Shown piece by piece: positions 43,301 to 58,300 of a DNA stretch of 64,000 bases; within the stretch, counting starts at the first letter, position 1; every line of letters starts with the position of its first letter. A program made the translations under genes and the position numbers. The DNA lies in contig CM059587.1 in the NCBI GenBank assembly GCA_030407085.1, forward strand, positions 32,709,001-32,773,000, written 5' to 3'. The notes under the pieces are model-generated. The model searched no databases. It was not told where the DNA came from and saw nothing but the letters and a program-made list of their open reading frames with translations. Origin of the DNA: Trichopria drosophilae. Taxonomy: Eukaryota > Arthropoda > Insecta > Hymenoptera > Diapriidae.

Positions 43301-46300
43301 AGTAAGTTTCTATAGTAGAGTTTCAATGAATAGAAAGAAATGATGAATTATAAAGTGTTAATTGGGTAGAGTTTGCTGTTTTTCCATTTTAATAAAATGT
43401 CTTAAACCGTTGAAAATAAAAAGATCAAATACGAAATCTGAAGCATGGAGAATGTGCATTTTACACTTTAAGGAGATTGCTGTATTTTTTATTTGTTTAT
43501 TGGTATTTATTGCCTTTCTGATTATCTTAAGTTGTACCATGGCCAATTTTCCTGGTTGATCTTCTCTAATGTTTGATATTCTTGTTGATATTATTATTTG
43601 TAAATTACACCAGAGACGTAGGAAAATAGATTTAGCATTATTTTTTAAAACTTCAAAATGGCGGTCGCTATATGGCAGAATAATATTTCAAAATAAATCG
43701 GATTTGTGTGAAATCTCTCACACTAGAATTTTTGAGAGGCGAATTACGAATACGACTTCAAATTTTTTAAATGGAAAATAGTGAATGCAATTAGCTGAAA
43801 TTATTTTTCAAAATTTATTTATTTGAATCTTGTCACTCAAGGATATTCCAAGCTCGTCATCAAATCTGACATGCAATCGTGAAAATGGCGGATTTTCGTG
43901 AGGATTTAGTAGTTTTGTATTTATTTAGGTTTATAAATCTTAAAACGATATTGGGTTTACTACATTTTGTGTCTTATTTATGAATGCTCTAGTAGTAAAG
44001 ATGTTCTTAGTCCACATTTTTTGAAATCTCAAACTACATTTTTAGACCCAAGGGTTTAAATTGAAGTTTGTCACTTCTACTAATCTAAACAAACCCATGT
44101 GATCGATTTTTTCTTGAAAATTCATAATGAAAGACTAATAAAATAAAATCGAATTGTTGTGTCAAACTTACATTAGTCGATTTTTTAGTATATGTTTTTA
44201 CACTTTATTAGTTTTTAGTAAAATTGTAGGTTCGATCAGAAAATTTAAATTTACACGGACATTTCTAGCGATTTGAAGACATATTTTAAAGTGTGACTTT
44301 TTTCTAAATAATTTAAGAAATAATATAATTAAGAATAATAATTAACTATAATAATTAAATAATAGAATAATGAATTAATTTTCTTATTAAATGTTTTATT
44401 CTAGCGAGAATGGTATTTCCTTAAAAAGTCATAACATTTTGTTTATTAAAATTGTTTAGTTTATTTATTTTTTTTTTTTAGAAAACGGAGTACTTAAAGA
44501 AGTAAAATAAAGTCTGACACAATATTTTATGTTTCCGACAATTAATCAAATTATATAATTCTATAGTAACAAGAATTTTTAAAATATGTATGCAATTCAT
44601 ACAATTCTAATATTTTTCATTAGTGATTACGTTAAAAGTATTATATTATAGGTATTTTAAAATAAAAATTCGGTCAAACAAGTCTCTTACGGAAACAAAA
44701 ACCCAATCCCAATTCTTGAAATATAGTGGCGAAGACAGGACTATTGACAATAATGATTAAAAAAATTAAGTCAAGTGAAGATGAACATTCGTAATATTTG
44801 GGATTTAAAATCAGTTTAAGTGGAACAATAACAAAATCTTACGTCCTTTTACGATTAACTCAACAACTTCAAAATGTGGTTACTTCGTTACAAAATCAGG
44901 GATCGACCGCTGTCGTCCTAAAAACACAAGGATGTCGTATTTGAACAGTTAAGATGACAAATAAACAAAAATGTTAAAAAAACGCTTCCGACACCTGCGC
45001 CTGGTAGCATTGACCTTTATTTCGAATAAACGCGACCCTTCATGATATTTTTACGTGTCATTCTTGGTAAATTAGTCTGTGCGACGTTAATTTTGCCTTC
45101 CACAGGTTAAGTCTCATTTTTAATATATTTTTTTAATTCTAAAAATGCGGACGCTACCAGAATTTGGCTCTGACTTTGTATTTTCTATAAAAATAAAGTT
45201 AACGTGTTAAAATTTGCGGTTTTTGACAATAATTTGATTTTTGTGACAAGAAACAAATTTTATTCTGATAATCGCAGAACTAAACACTAATTGTTAAAAG
45301 ACAAAAACATACATAACCTCACTTTTAGATTATAATAAGTATAGGTGTATTTCTTGGCCGCTTTAATTAAATTAAATAAACAATTAAGTTTTTTTCGGTA
45401 ATACGGTCCTCTTACTAATAGAGACTAGGTAAACAAAAAAATACAGCGTAACCGGGATATTAGTTCACGTCTTGCCCAATAAATCATCCGATACTTGTAT
45501 GTAAAAATTATGAATTACATACCATTGGATTTAATATTAAAATTAATCCCTCTAGCACTATAATTGGAACTATTGTAGATGTCATTTTTATTTTACACTG
45601 CATTAAATGCCAGGATATAGCTTTTAAGCAGTAATAAAATGAAGAAGACATTATAGACTAAGATACTAGTACTAGTTGATGTAACCGAATTTAGGTAATA
45701 ACAAGTATAGATATATTTCTTGACCTTTGTTTACCTTTTCGCAATTAGCAAGAGGACCGTATTACCAAGAAAAACTTAATTGTTTCTTTAATAACCTTAT
45801 TTTTATGGAAATCATATGTCAAAAAAAGTTATAAGGTGTCATAAAAGATAACAAGATTAGCTTGTTAAAAATCAGTATTGCCAAAATCATTAAGCCGAGG
45901 AAGATTCCCGTTATTGAAATGAAAACGTCAAAATGCACCCGAAAGGCGTAAATAATCGTAAATCGTTCTGTTCCGGTAAACACCACTCGACTTTTCGGAA
46001 ATTTCTGCTTCGTAGAATAAAGCAATTTTTTTTTGTTCTCAGCCCGAGCCAGGGACCATGCTGCGCCAGCAACTGTCACTTCGTTGCACTGAGCAAGAAT
46101 GCCAAGTGCAAGGCCGAATCCGACTGCAGCTACGACTCGGTGTGCAGCGGGAAGTCCTCGGAATGTCCGCCACCGCAGCCTCGGGCCAACAAGACCAAAT
46201 GCAACGAAGGCACTCAGGTAAATGACTCAATATTTATTAGGCGATTAGCAACCCTCCGTCAACTTTCGGGGGTCACAGTCCTGATCGCTTTATTACCGAA

Positions 46301-49300
46301 GAAAAAGCAACCATCTTGTATTTCCCCTTACCTTACGTCAGTTTCTCTTTATTATTTTTTTATGGTTTTAAGGGCATCTTGTATATGCATGACAATGTTT
46401 TTTTTAACTGCCCTGTTTAAATCTATGTCACACCTTGTTTCAAAGGTGTAATTTCCGAAACTTCTTTAGAGGTATCCATCGGTATTATGATAGAAGATAA
46501 CCGACACATTTAAAATTGTTCTATTTAAAAATGGTTAATATAATGAAATTGTAGAATAAATTGTACATTCCTATACAGAGTAACTATTACTTTTCACTCA
46601 CGCCTTTAAACTTAAATTTCACTCCGTTAAGCTTAAGTTTTACTTTATAAGTTTATTCTTAATATTTATTATTTTATTATATATACTTATTACTTCTTAT
46701 ATATTTCGCCGTAAAAATAGTGCCTGGATGTGTTTTAATCACGACGTATCCAAAACAGAGTTTCATGTAACGAGTACCCCGCTACCAAACACTTTCATCA
46801 TAAAATAAGTATTCGCAAAATGTTTTTAAATTCTGCAGTAATTGTCATTGATTATAACTTATTCAGAAACGAAGCAGTGATTAAATTAATACATTTATCA
46901 TTTTAAATTATGCATAATGCAATGGAGTGTCATATTAGCACGAATACCAGCCGGATTGAGATTTTAGAACTTGAGTTACAAAATATTAGCTACTATACTA
47001 ACAACTTTAATTTCATTTACTAAATTTTAATTATAACACCCATCCATTATTTCATATATAATAACACTATAAACTTTATATAAAGATTAGGTTATGTTTA
47101 CGTTTTCTCTTCGGCCAATAACATTGATCGCAAATATTCTAGAAACCTCAATATTGGTTACTGCGCATCACAAGTACCACTTACGATAAGCAGTTCTGCC
47201 ACCACACCAACTTCTTTGGGAAATTTAAAAATCTCGAAAAGTGATTTTTAACACTCCGTGCGTAGAATTCGATTTTGCGCCCTGCAGTGAAATCTTAGAG
47301 CTCAAAGTATCAAACCCCACGGCTGTCGTATTAAAAAATATCGTATGCGACATGGGCGATATATCACTCTCCGATGAGGGTGATTGCCATCATCGCTTCG
47401 CTCGTGCGACAAATTTTACACTCTTTAATTGCGCCCTTGTTACATAACACTGACCGACAAAATTTTACTTTTTGTATGCCTTGTCAAGCGAAGTATCATT
47501 TCCGTCGTATTTTTTATGCTAAAAACGATGGCGCTAACAGAATTTTGCTATCACGTCACACATTCAAGAAAAACGTGGTTGAATGTGTAAAAATCATCTC
47601 GTCATATTTCGGTTTATTTTATAACGAAAGGGAATTTAATTTTGATAAGCCAAGTATTATTTCCGAAATATTTTTTCGTACTGAAAACGATGGTGCTACC
47701 AGAAATTTACTATCACTTCACATTTTGGAGAAAAATGAGATTAAATGTGTCAAAAATAGGGGTTTTGACCCTATTTCAGTTTACTTTGTAGCAGAAGAGA
47801 ATGTACTTTTGGCAAACGATTTATCATTTCCGACGTATTTTTTTGTGTTGAAAACGGTGGCACTCACAGAATTTTGCTATCATGTCACATTTCGAAGAAA
47901 AATGAAGTAAAATGTGTAAAAAATAGCGTTTTTTACCGCATTTCGGTTTACTTTATAGCAGAAGAGAATTTATTTTTTACAGGCAAAGTTCAATTTCCGA
48001 CTTAATTTTTCCTGCTGAAAAGGATAGCGCCAGTGGAATTTTGCTATCACGTCACACTTTGAAGAAAAATAAGGTTAAATGTGGTTAAAAAATGAGGTTA
48101 AATTTAACCATGTTTTTCTCCAAAGTGTGACATCATAGCAAAATTCTGCTAACGCCACCGTTTTCAACACGAAAAAATACTTAAAAAATGATACTTCGCT
48201 TGTCAACAATAAATTCCCCTTTGCTAGGAAAACACTGAGTTTTGCACATTTAACCTCATTTTTTCTCCAAAGTGTGACGCGATAGCAAAATTCTGTTAGC
48301 GCCATCGTTTTTAGCACGAAAAAATACTTCAGAAATGATACTTAGCCTGTCAAAGGCAAAATCAGTGTCGGACAGTGTAATATATACATTTAAATGTGTA
48401 TACATTTATTTATTTTTTATCAATTTATCTTCATATTAAAGCGTAATGTTGATAATTATTAATATTATTCATTATTTTTAAGCGAAAAGGAATTAATTTC
48501 ATTGAAATATAAGAAAGATGTCGATTTTTTGTGCGAAATGTTTGCTAAAAATACTGGCTTAGTATATAATATTCTAATATAATATTTTATTTGTCGAAAT
48601 TACAATATTTTGATTTAAGTTTTTCATAAAAATAAATATGTTTAGACATATAAAAGGTAAATAAACCTCTGCAATTTGCTTTCGTGGTTTGGATAAGAGC
48701 CGTAAGAGTCAAGCTCGGTTATGTTATGTTAGGTAACATTATTACTTTTATTTATTTCACGGCATTAAATAAATTGCAATTGCATGCATGGATAAGTTAG
48801 TTTAGGTAAGATAAGGTTAAGTCGGTTCAATATATTTTTAGTAGAATTATTAAACTTGGTGAAGATCAAGATGAAATTGTCGCGGGATGAAATTGTTGTT
48901 TGATGAAACAATATTGCGATGAACCATCGTGTATTAAATCAGCCGTGTGATAAATTGTAGTAGGTTGAAATGTCCATGTCGAAAAGCTACGCGGCCAAAC
49001 GTCCAGATACCGAAAAAAGTAGATACAAATTAGCCAGAGCGAATTCCTCTCATTTGCGGTGATTAAAGACCATCTAATAAAAAGGAACTCGAACCTTCTG
49101 ACCGTCACCACCTCCATGGAGTACAATAACAAATAGCTTCGACAGAACGGAATATGGAATTAGGTCGCGGAATCGAAAATTACAGTAAAAATACACCCAT
49201 GCACCGTGCGCTTGAAGCATGCAAGGTTCCATGAAAATGTCGACAAAAACGACTTTCGGGACTTTTCTATTCAAAATCCGTTAATATCAAAATCGAAGTT

Positions 49301-52300
49301 TTTTCTAAATTTATCGCAAAATTAACATTTTTCAATAATAACCTTCGGTAACAATTGCGTTTCAATTACCCTCTTTGATTTTTATGTTTTTTTAATTTTT
49401 ATTTACATATTTTTATACATTTTAGTTAGTTGGAATTGAAATTTGTAGTTATATTTGACAGATTAGCATGATTTATCAACATTTTTAAAAAACTCAAACA
49501 AAGAATTCGTTTGTACGCATACCATTCAAAATATGAAGTTATTACGAAATCGTTGAATACCCTACAAAATAGGTTGAGTAAAATTACTTTTGAAACATTG
49601 AGGGTGTTATCGTAATAATATTTTGAAACCTAGTACCGAACTTTTACATAGTTCCGTGTGTAAAATATAAAAAGAAATTGTATGTAAACAAAATCGACGA
49701 ATTCTTATTTATTATTATTGTATTGTATTACAAAACAATACTACAGAAAGCTGCAGTCAGAAATTAATTCTTTTTTTGTTTTTAAAACAATGTACCGACA
49801 TTTATCAAAAAAATATAAAAATAAATAGAACAACCACATCAAAATTAAAGAGGGTAACTGAAACGCAATTTTACCAGGAGTTATTACTGGAAAATTTACC
49901 TCTAGAATTTCCTATTCATACTTATATTCCATTTTTTTGCATTTTTAATGTAATAAAGATTTATATTTGTCAATATTTCAATACTTTTATTAATTTTATT
50001 GTTTTTGTTATAAACAAATTTACGCTTAAAAATGTCCCGTTTGATATGATTAATTCAATTCCGTAGCATTTCGACAATCATCATGTATTTTTAATCATTG
50101 TTACTTATGTTTTCGGGGTCACTGATTCCGAATCTGATATCAATATTCCGAAATTCAAAATGGCGGATTTTGTATGGCGGACAATATTTTGAAAACTTTA
50201 ATAAAGTTCATAAAAATCGACACTCGAGAATTTTCGGGGGCGCTGATTGCGAATCAGATGCCAAGTTTTTGAAAATCATAATGGCGGATCCAATATATTG
50301 GACGAAACGGTAAAAATTTGAGAAATGTTCGTGAAAAACTATAATATTCGAGGATGTGTACCATACACTTGAAATGGTTAATGTAGCCCTTGAAATGTGG
50401 ATCTCAAAGGGTTAAGATACACATTTTTATGACATATTCATCATTCTAGAATGTCTTCTGTTTTATATTAACGTCATTATACTATTTATTATGCATATTG
50501 CATAATGCCCGTTGATGAAAGCGCAATGCGTAACCCTGTTTCTTATTCTTATCTTAACCTTAAAATATAACCGGTTTGTTGTCCGTTCATTTCACTTTTT
50601 ATTTACTCTATACATTGACTCTATTGAGGAAGAAAATAACCCATGTTAAATAATAGGTTTTAGTCAGTACATTATACCAAAATTCTCGAAAGATCTGAAA
50701 ATCTACTCGAACCCAAACTACCAGTTTTCTACCTTTATAAGATAAACATTGATTACACAGTTTTTGAGTGAGCACACTAAAATTATTGGATTTAATTGCG
50801 CAGTCCAAGAGAGAGAGTAATCATTAAATTTCACTCATCTAGGCTTTGAGTCTACTTTCTTGGAGCCACATATGCTTCTTTCGTGTATTTCATGCTGATT
50901 TGAAACTTTAAATACCTTTACCGGTAGAGTTAGATATTCTGTTGAAAACGGCTACTGCGCTGGCCAGCGAATATTTTTTATTTCAACAAAGAAAATTGTT
51001 CTGTTTTCTTTGTTTTCTGTTTTTCTGCATCTAATGAAGGAAGAACAAATTATGTATCTCAATAAGCAATAAAGTTGTTCACATATTTTGAATTTAAATA
51101 ACTGATATAATAAAAAATGAAAAAATGTACTTTGAATCGAAATATTTCTATACATATTATCGACACAATTGTTGTAACCCTGTTTTGGCATTTTCTGTGA
51201 ATTTATTGTCATTATCAGAGTAGAAATGTAAAACTTTTTAAAATGTGGTTACAATTAAAATAATCGAAATATTTTTGGTGCAATATTTATTATTCATAAT
51301 CCCATAATATGCTACAAAAATGCCTGGAATAATTACAACAGAATAATTAGCAGATTAAGCAATTAAAATAATAATTGTCTCGTTTATTTAACCTGACACA
51401 AAATCTGCCCTTGGGCAAGTTGGAACGAATGAGTCTTTTCGTATGTCATTTTTAATTTCTTCGTTATACACTAAACTGTGTTAAATTGGGTCTAGTTTTT
51501 TAACAACTGCAGGTGTAAAACCTAAAAAATCCAATTTTTTAGAGTCGATCAAACAGGAGCGAAGAACAAAAAAAGGCTTCCTGTGATGAAAATAATGATT
51601 GAGTCTATCAAGATATGAATCACAAAATTAGATGCAGTTAATTTTACACAGATGTTGTATTGTGTATGTGTGTTTGTTCCTGCTCCCGGCATTTCCAACG
51701 ACACAGACGGAGTTTAGACTAATATTTTCGGGACGTTGGATTAACGTGCGTACTCCCCTCGCCTTGCACGTGTGTGCGCGTGGGTGCCGTAAAATATACC
51801 AGATGGCAAAAATTCGACATGCGTATAACGCCCAAAAGACTATTATTTTGGTGATTTTTTAAAATACGTGCCATTGAAGTAACATTTATTTTTTGTTTGA
51901 CATTTTGGGTTTTTATTGCAAGTTATATAGGAATATCAGAAAAGTAAGAATCTCCAAACGGAAAAATATAAATAATTACATAAATTTTTTAAATAGTTAT
52001 TTTGATAAAATATGTTATTAAGAGGAGGGTTAATTCATCATTGTAATATATTTAAATACACTTATTTTTCTTACATTTTTGTGTATACCAACGAAAGTGA
52101 TTTGTCTTTTAATACGTTACAAGTAACTAAAATATCATTTTGCAATCCATTTTAATAGACTATAATCTAATAATGATTTAGTCTTGCTTTATTATTGTTT
52201 CTTTTGAATTGCTTACATTTATTTTCAGATCTTGTTATGAACAATGAATATTTCCTTTTATCCTAAACTATATTTAATGCAACAAGAAAAACATTGATAT

Positions 52301-55300
52301 CACATGCTTAAAGTAGCGACATGTTTACACCATTTTATCTTCCTTGAGATTAACGTGATTTAATTATCTATTTTTAATGTATTACTTGATGGATTGAGAT
52401 GGAATAATAACACATATTTGAGAAATTTCACTTATATCGGTTTTAAGAATGAGTGAGGGTGATTCTTGTAGATCTTTTTATGCTGAAATTCCGTTCCAGT
52501 CTGTTGAGATCTATTGAAATTATGGCTCAATTTATAACAAAAATTACGAAAAATATTTTTAGTAGTTTTTGTGAAGCTTTTTTTAAGGATCCAAATTTTG
52601 TTATTTATTTTTGGCAATTGAATCGCATGATGCTATTACTTAGCTTTAAAATGCATTTTCGTAAATCTTTTTATTGTTTTTTTAAAGGTATATACAATTT
52701 AGTATTTAATGCTTTCACCATTAGTCACCCACATTGAAGTTTTAACACGCTGTTCTGTTTCAGTTCCTCATTATTCTGCTTGTTTTAGTGCTTTTGAAAC
52801 TGCTAATTAATTACGAACCTAACATCGAAATTGAAAATTCAGAATGCAGATAAAAATTTAAAGAATATTCATTAAATGCTTCGTTTTTTTAAAGTTTTAT
52901 GCAAGTTTTCTGATTTATCATATTTTTCTTGTATTCGCAACGATGAATTAACATTTTTTTAAGTACTTTTCAGTAATCGGAATAATTCCGACAAATGATT
53001 ATAAATGTTAATCATTACCATCAGTAGCTTGGGTACGACATAACCCCTTTTCGGTTTAATTCGCCAGATTACACTAAATTCATTGCGGGTTTTGGATTTA
53101 TTAATATATTTGTAACATTTAGGTCTTTTTTATTTTTCATTTTCAAATTCTCATATTCGTTTCTCGATTAGCAACCTCTCGAACCTCTATATACGCTTAA
53201 TAATGAAGATCATATTAAGAAATAAGTTGGATACAATGAAACACATGGATTTGCATGACTCAAAACATTGAATTTAAAATTTTATATCGTAATTTTAAAA
53301 AGTCTCGGAATGATTTAGGGAAATGGTTTTTGAAGCTAAGTCAGAATACTATCAGATGTAATGGTGGAAAATTAAAAAAGTATCGTGCACTAAATAAAAT
53401 TCATAAGAAACGTTTAAATTATGACTATTTAATTAAAATAATTTTTCTAAAATATCAATAAATCCTGACATGAAATATGGATCTTCTGAGTTCAGATTCG
53501 TAGTCACGAACCCTAAAAAGCACCCAGTTTCATCTTGATCAAGCTATTTTCTACCTTTTCGCAAGTCACTTTGACTCCGGCATCTTGATTTTTCAAACTC
53601 TGAGGTCAAATTTGTAATCTACGACTCTGAAAGTCCCCGATTACCTAGTTTCATATCAATCTAGCACTTGTTATATTTCGGTCCACCATTTATAGATTCG
53701 AAATTTTAAATTTTCAAAATCTAAGTTCAGATTCAAAATATGCGATTCCGAAAACCACCGAGTGCCTAACTTTGTCATATTACAGTGACGTCTTCGATTC
53801 AGCATACATCTTTTAAAGAAAGAACATCATTTTTACACTTTGTTCATTATTATACACAGTACAACACAATACTTCATAGTAAATATTGATTTATTTATAC
53901 TTCCTAATATACTCACCAAATAAGGAAACAAAAAACTGTAACAAAATTAATTAATAATTACCTGAAATGTGCAAAAAATTACTTACCAAACTCCAACTTG
54001 AAACTGTGTCCTCTAGTTATTAAAAATTAATTTATAACGGAGTGGTTTTGACGTTGATTTTGTTTTTATATTCCGCAATTTTCGTTTTTTTTTATAGTAA
54101 TAATTAAATAAATAATATTTTAAGTCTGATTAGACATTGGACAACAAAGATCGGCAAACTTTTAAAAAAGTTTTTATTTTATCCTTTTCCTTGACTCGGA
54201 GCATCTAATTTTAATGATTTATTAACAATACTTTACAACGTAGCGAATAGTTAAAGCAATAATTTTGTTTGAACAATATTTACTCGGAATGGATTATTCG
54301 TTGATCTACAATTAAAACACCGCTACTTTTTAAATTAATTATAATATTTTTGGTTTTAATTAATGCCTGTCAATATTTTTATTCGTAGAGTATGTTATAC
54401 CATTATTATTATCCTGTACATAATATTAATTTAGTGTCGGTAACAACAGTAGAATTTTTGTTTATTTTCGTAAATTTTCAATTTAAAGCCCTTTAATAAA
54501 ATAGTGGCTTATAAACAAACATAATAAAACATTACTTAGCGTAATAAAGGACATATCAGTGCGGTATTTGGCAACCACAAAAATATAAAATATGCTGTAA
54601 AAGACCGCCCAGGGATGCCCTGGGTGCGGTAAGGGGTTCAATAAGGGGTTTAGTCCCTTTTTATCATTTTTGAACACCTTTATGGATATTCGTCACCTGT
54701 CGGCATTTTTGACATCTATTTTCAGTGCTTCTCAGTTTTATTCTTAAACACTTATTTTTTTATTGTCTGGTGTCGTTGATCTAAAATATTAATTGTAAAT
54801 TTTCCTCTAATGTTGCCGACATTGATCACTTTTTATTACTTTTCTCACTGTTCCTAATATTTTTAGATTTTTATGAATGATGCTGGTCAAAGATGATATA
54901 TGAAATGATTTGTCGATTCCTTAATATCTTTTCTCTAACATTTTTACAATAAATGCACGTAAAATATTAATGTATGTATATAATAACTGATGTTTATGGT
55001 GTACATTAATATTTAGATCATACACTTATTTTTGCGTATTTTGTATGAAAGACATAACATAAACCAATTGTGAATAAATGAAATAATACTATCGAATAAT
55101 AATGATTAGATTTACGTTCCAATAATTTATTGTTTTTGTTTTACTTTTTGCCAAATTTGGTCGATCTTTTTCTAGTTACGTCCATAAAGTGGACGTCCAT
55201 GTTCTTCCAAACGTGGAGCAGAATAATAAATTGAATTGGAAATTACATACGGTTTAAAGTTAAGCCACTGAATAAAGCGGCAACGTTCTCCGAAACGTAG

Positions 55301-58300
55301 GTCAAAATAAGAGATGTTCTGACAAAGAACAAAATAAAAAACTTCTTATGTTCTGGGCCAAGCACCATTTCAGTAGCGCCATCTTCATTATAAAATTTAT
55401 TTATTTATTCAACCAACAAACGGGCATTACTGCCCAATAAATACATTAATGTAGAAGAAAAAAATAGTAACCTCGCAAAAGAAATATATCATATACATTG
55501 GCTCAACTGAATCAAAATAATTAACAAAATTTTAAAAATATACCTAAGAGTTATTATATTCCGACTAGAACAACCCTAACGGTAATCACGTAATAAATTT
55601 ACACTCGCTACTTTTTTAAACCGACCGAACGAAGTGTATGCAAACCTAATAAAATTGACCATACAAAGATGGACAATTTTAATTTATAAGCAACATGTTG
55701 CACACGTTCGATTTTCTTTTTGTGAACTTCAAAGAACGGAGACCAGACCGATGAACAATATTACATTAAAATCGATTTAACAAGACCATTATACAGATTT
55801 AATAACACAGCCATATTAGTAAATTGCTGACATTGCCTTTTTATAAATCCTAAGTTCCTTAACGCTTTATTAGTAATGTAGTCAATGTGTTCAAAAAATG
55901 ATAGTTTACTATCAATCAGTACTCCAAGATCACGCATCACAGTTACACATTATCTAACACAACCCCATTCAAAGTATAATCATACGACTGAAGATTACGC
56001 AACCTTGTAACGCTTAAAACTTTGCACTTAATTATGTTTAGTGCCATTTATGCATTATTAAATAAATATTCTTATGCACGTGTTGAAAAATTCGTCCAAA
56101 AATGATGTCGATCTTCTGATGACTAATAATGTTCCTAACAAGCAATAAAGATTATTCGATGAAATTATAAAATTAAACAAAATGAAGTAAATTATAAAAT
56201 CAATAACCGAATGTTTGTAATTTTGACTTTTGCAGCTGTGCATCGACGGGGAATGCACCGGTTCGATTTGCCTGGCATGGAATATGACCGAGTGCTTCCT
56301 GACGAGCAGCATCGCGAACATCGACAAGAGGAAGCTCTGCGAGCTGGCCTGCCAAAACGGCACCGATGCGAAAACGTGTCGAAGCACGAGCGAGTTTGCC
56401 AGGGAGGTAAATTTGCCCGAAGGCGGCATCAGCCTTAGGCCAGGTTCGCCCTGTGACAACTTCCAGGGCTACTGCGACGTGTTCCTGAAATGCAGGGCCG
56501 TCGACGCGGAAGGCCCTCTGGCGAGACTGAAGAACCTTTTGTTCAACAAAGAGACCCTGCTGACTGTCGCTCAGTGGATCACGGTGAGTTTCACGGAAGT
56601 CATTTTTTAAAGGATAAACCACGTCGATTTGTCTTTGAAATAAAATCCCAGGGGGTCATGTCTGTCATGCATGCAGAAATAAAGCTACTTAGTATTACCC
56701 AAAGAAATTATTGAATTGGTTAATATTTGTTGGATTATGTTTATGTATAAATTTATGTAAAATTCACCTTTTGAAAATTTGTTTATTTTATCAATGTATT
56801 CTACGGGCAGTTGACATCAAACTGTGCAAAAGCTGTAAAAGTGACCAATGAAAATACTGCCATATTTTATATGTTTCTGATATATTTGTCTAGTCCCTTT
56901 TTGCTTAAAATCGGCCAGTTTACTGACTGACCCGGATTAAAAAGGTTTTGTTATTGAGAAGCTATAGGTCATTTCTAGAGTACACAGAATCCTAATCTGT
57001 ATATTACGGCAGAAGTGTCAGACATTTGAGGTTACATACTCGTTTGTTCCATGTACCAATTTCTAGAATCAAAATAGAATATTGATAGGATCAAAAATTG
57101 AAAACAAATGAAAATTGATGTTAAGTTAGGGATTTAATAGACACGATATTAAACTCCGACTAATTATTAATGCACAATTTAAATGATTTGTGTTCTAACG
57201 ATAATAAGTTTATCATTCCTTTGGTTTCAGGAATACTGGTGGGCGGTAGTTTTAATGGGAGTAGGTTTCATTATATTTATGGGTCTCTTTATTAAGTGTT
57301 GTGCTGTTCACACACCGTCTAGTAATCCAAAGAAACCTCCAGCGAGGCGAATCAGCGATACCTTGCGAAGGCCGATGAACACGCTTAGACGAATGGTAGG
57401 TTCTCAGCTTTTATTCGGTGCACATTCCTCTCTTTGCTTTAATGCGATTTGACATTTGTCAGTCACGAAACGTAAACTTATATCCTCAAAATATGATGCG
57501 AATGTTAGATTTGAAATTTTCATACTTTTATGAGCTAATTAATAATACGAAATATAAAAATAGCGGCATCAGCATGGCGCGGCGCATGGCGTTCCAAGGC
57601 AATCGCACGGTAGCCACGGAGTTCGAGTGCCGCACGGTTACAGCGAGGGGCGAAGTGCTCAATATTACCCAAAAGGTAAGTTTTATTATGGTTAAGCGTA
57701 TAGAAATCTCTTATTTTTATTATCGATTGATTTTGTGAGAAGCCCTGATACGAAACGTTGTTTATTTTAATTTATAAAAGTAATAGAATTTGTATTCAAA
57801 TCGAAAGCTCAATGGACTACTTGCATTCAAAATTGCAAAAAAAAAGTTTATAACTCAAGAAATCTTATATACAGGATAATTTTAACCCATAAATCTACGA
57901 TTAATATTATAAATGCCGTTCATTAAGGTTACACAGAGAGCAATGAAAAAGGTTCATGGAACGATACAAAAAAAATGGTAGGTTTGGAACATATAATAAT
58001 AGTAGAAGTGAAACATGACAACATGACAAATATATCATGTAACCCTAATATTTATGGAAAGATGTTATAAAGTGTATTACGTCTATTTGACTATTCAAAA
58101 ATATTTTAAATAACTATATAATTGTAAAACTTCGGCATTTGATATTTGAGGTTATGTATGCCACAAATGTCGTTTGATAATTTCAGGGAAATTTCAAGGT
58201 CTCTCATTTCTGGATCTACAAAATATGGTGATTATTATAAAGTAGACCTTGAAATGTCCACTTCGAATGTCGAATGCCTAAAAACATGGACCTAGTTCTT

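Larger units (their letters stand above)
46218..56235 (+). other. kuz: kuz intron 8
   Basis: This is a 10-kb intron. It holds a composite foldback (47447-48378), a repeat copy at 50774-51115, dispersed 'ATGGCGGA' repeat arrays (50105-50300 and 53480-53780), and a broken antisense non-LTR retrotransposon (55396-56047). A less AT-rich patch at 48850-49280 has no recognisable content. Confidence 0.85.

Noticed and set aside
47374..47910. 178-codon plus-strand open frame
   Set aside because: It translates the about 165-bp subrepeats of the composite foldback; the apparent protein repeats are DNA repeats.
50105..53780. Regularly spaced repeats considered as a CRISPR-like array
   Set aside because: The units are degenerate, tandem, dispersed through introns of a eukaryotic gene, and lack constant repeats with unique spacers.
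56200..56622. 140-codon and 133-codon reverse frames over exon 9
   Set aside because: They are shadows created by the GC-rich codon usage of the kuz exon. The forward frame has the conserved ADAM10 sequence and splice sites.
57418..57738. Alternative frame across exon 11 beginning [10 protein letters not shown]
   Set aside because: It does not match the phase of exon 10 or exon 12. The frame giving [14 protein letters not shown] does.
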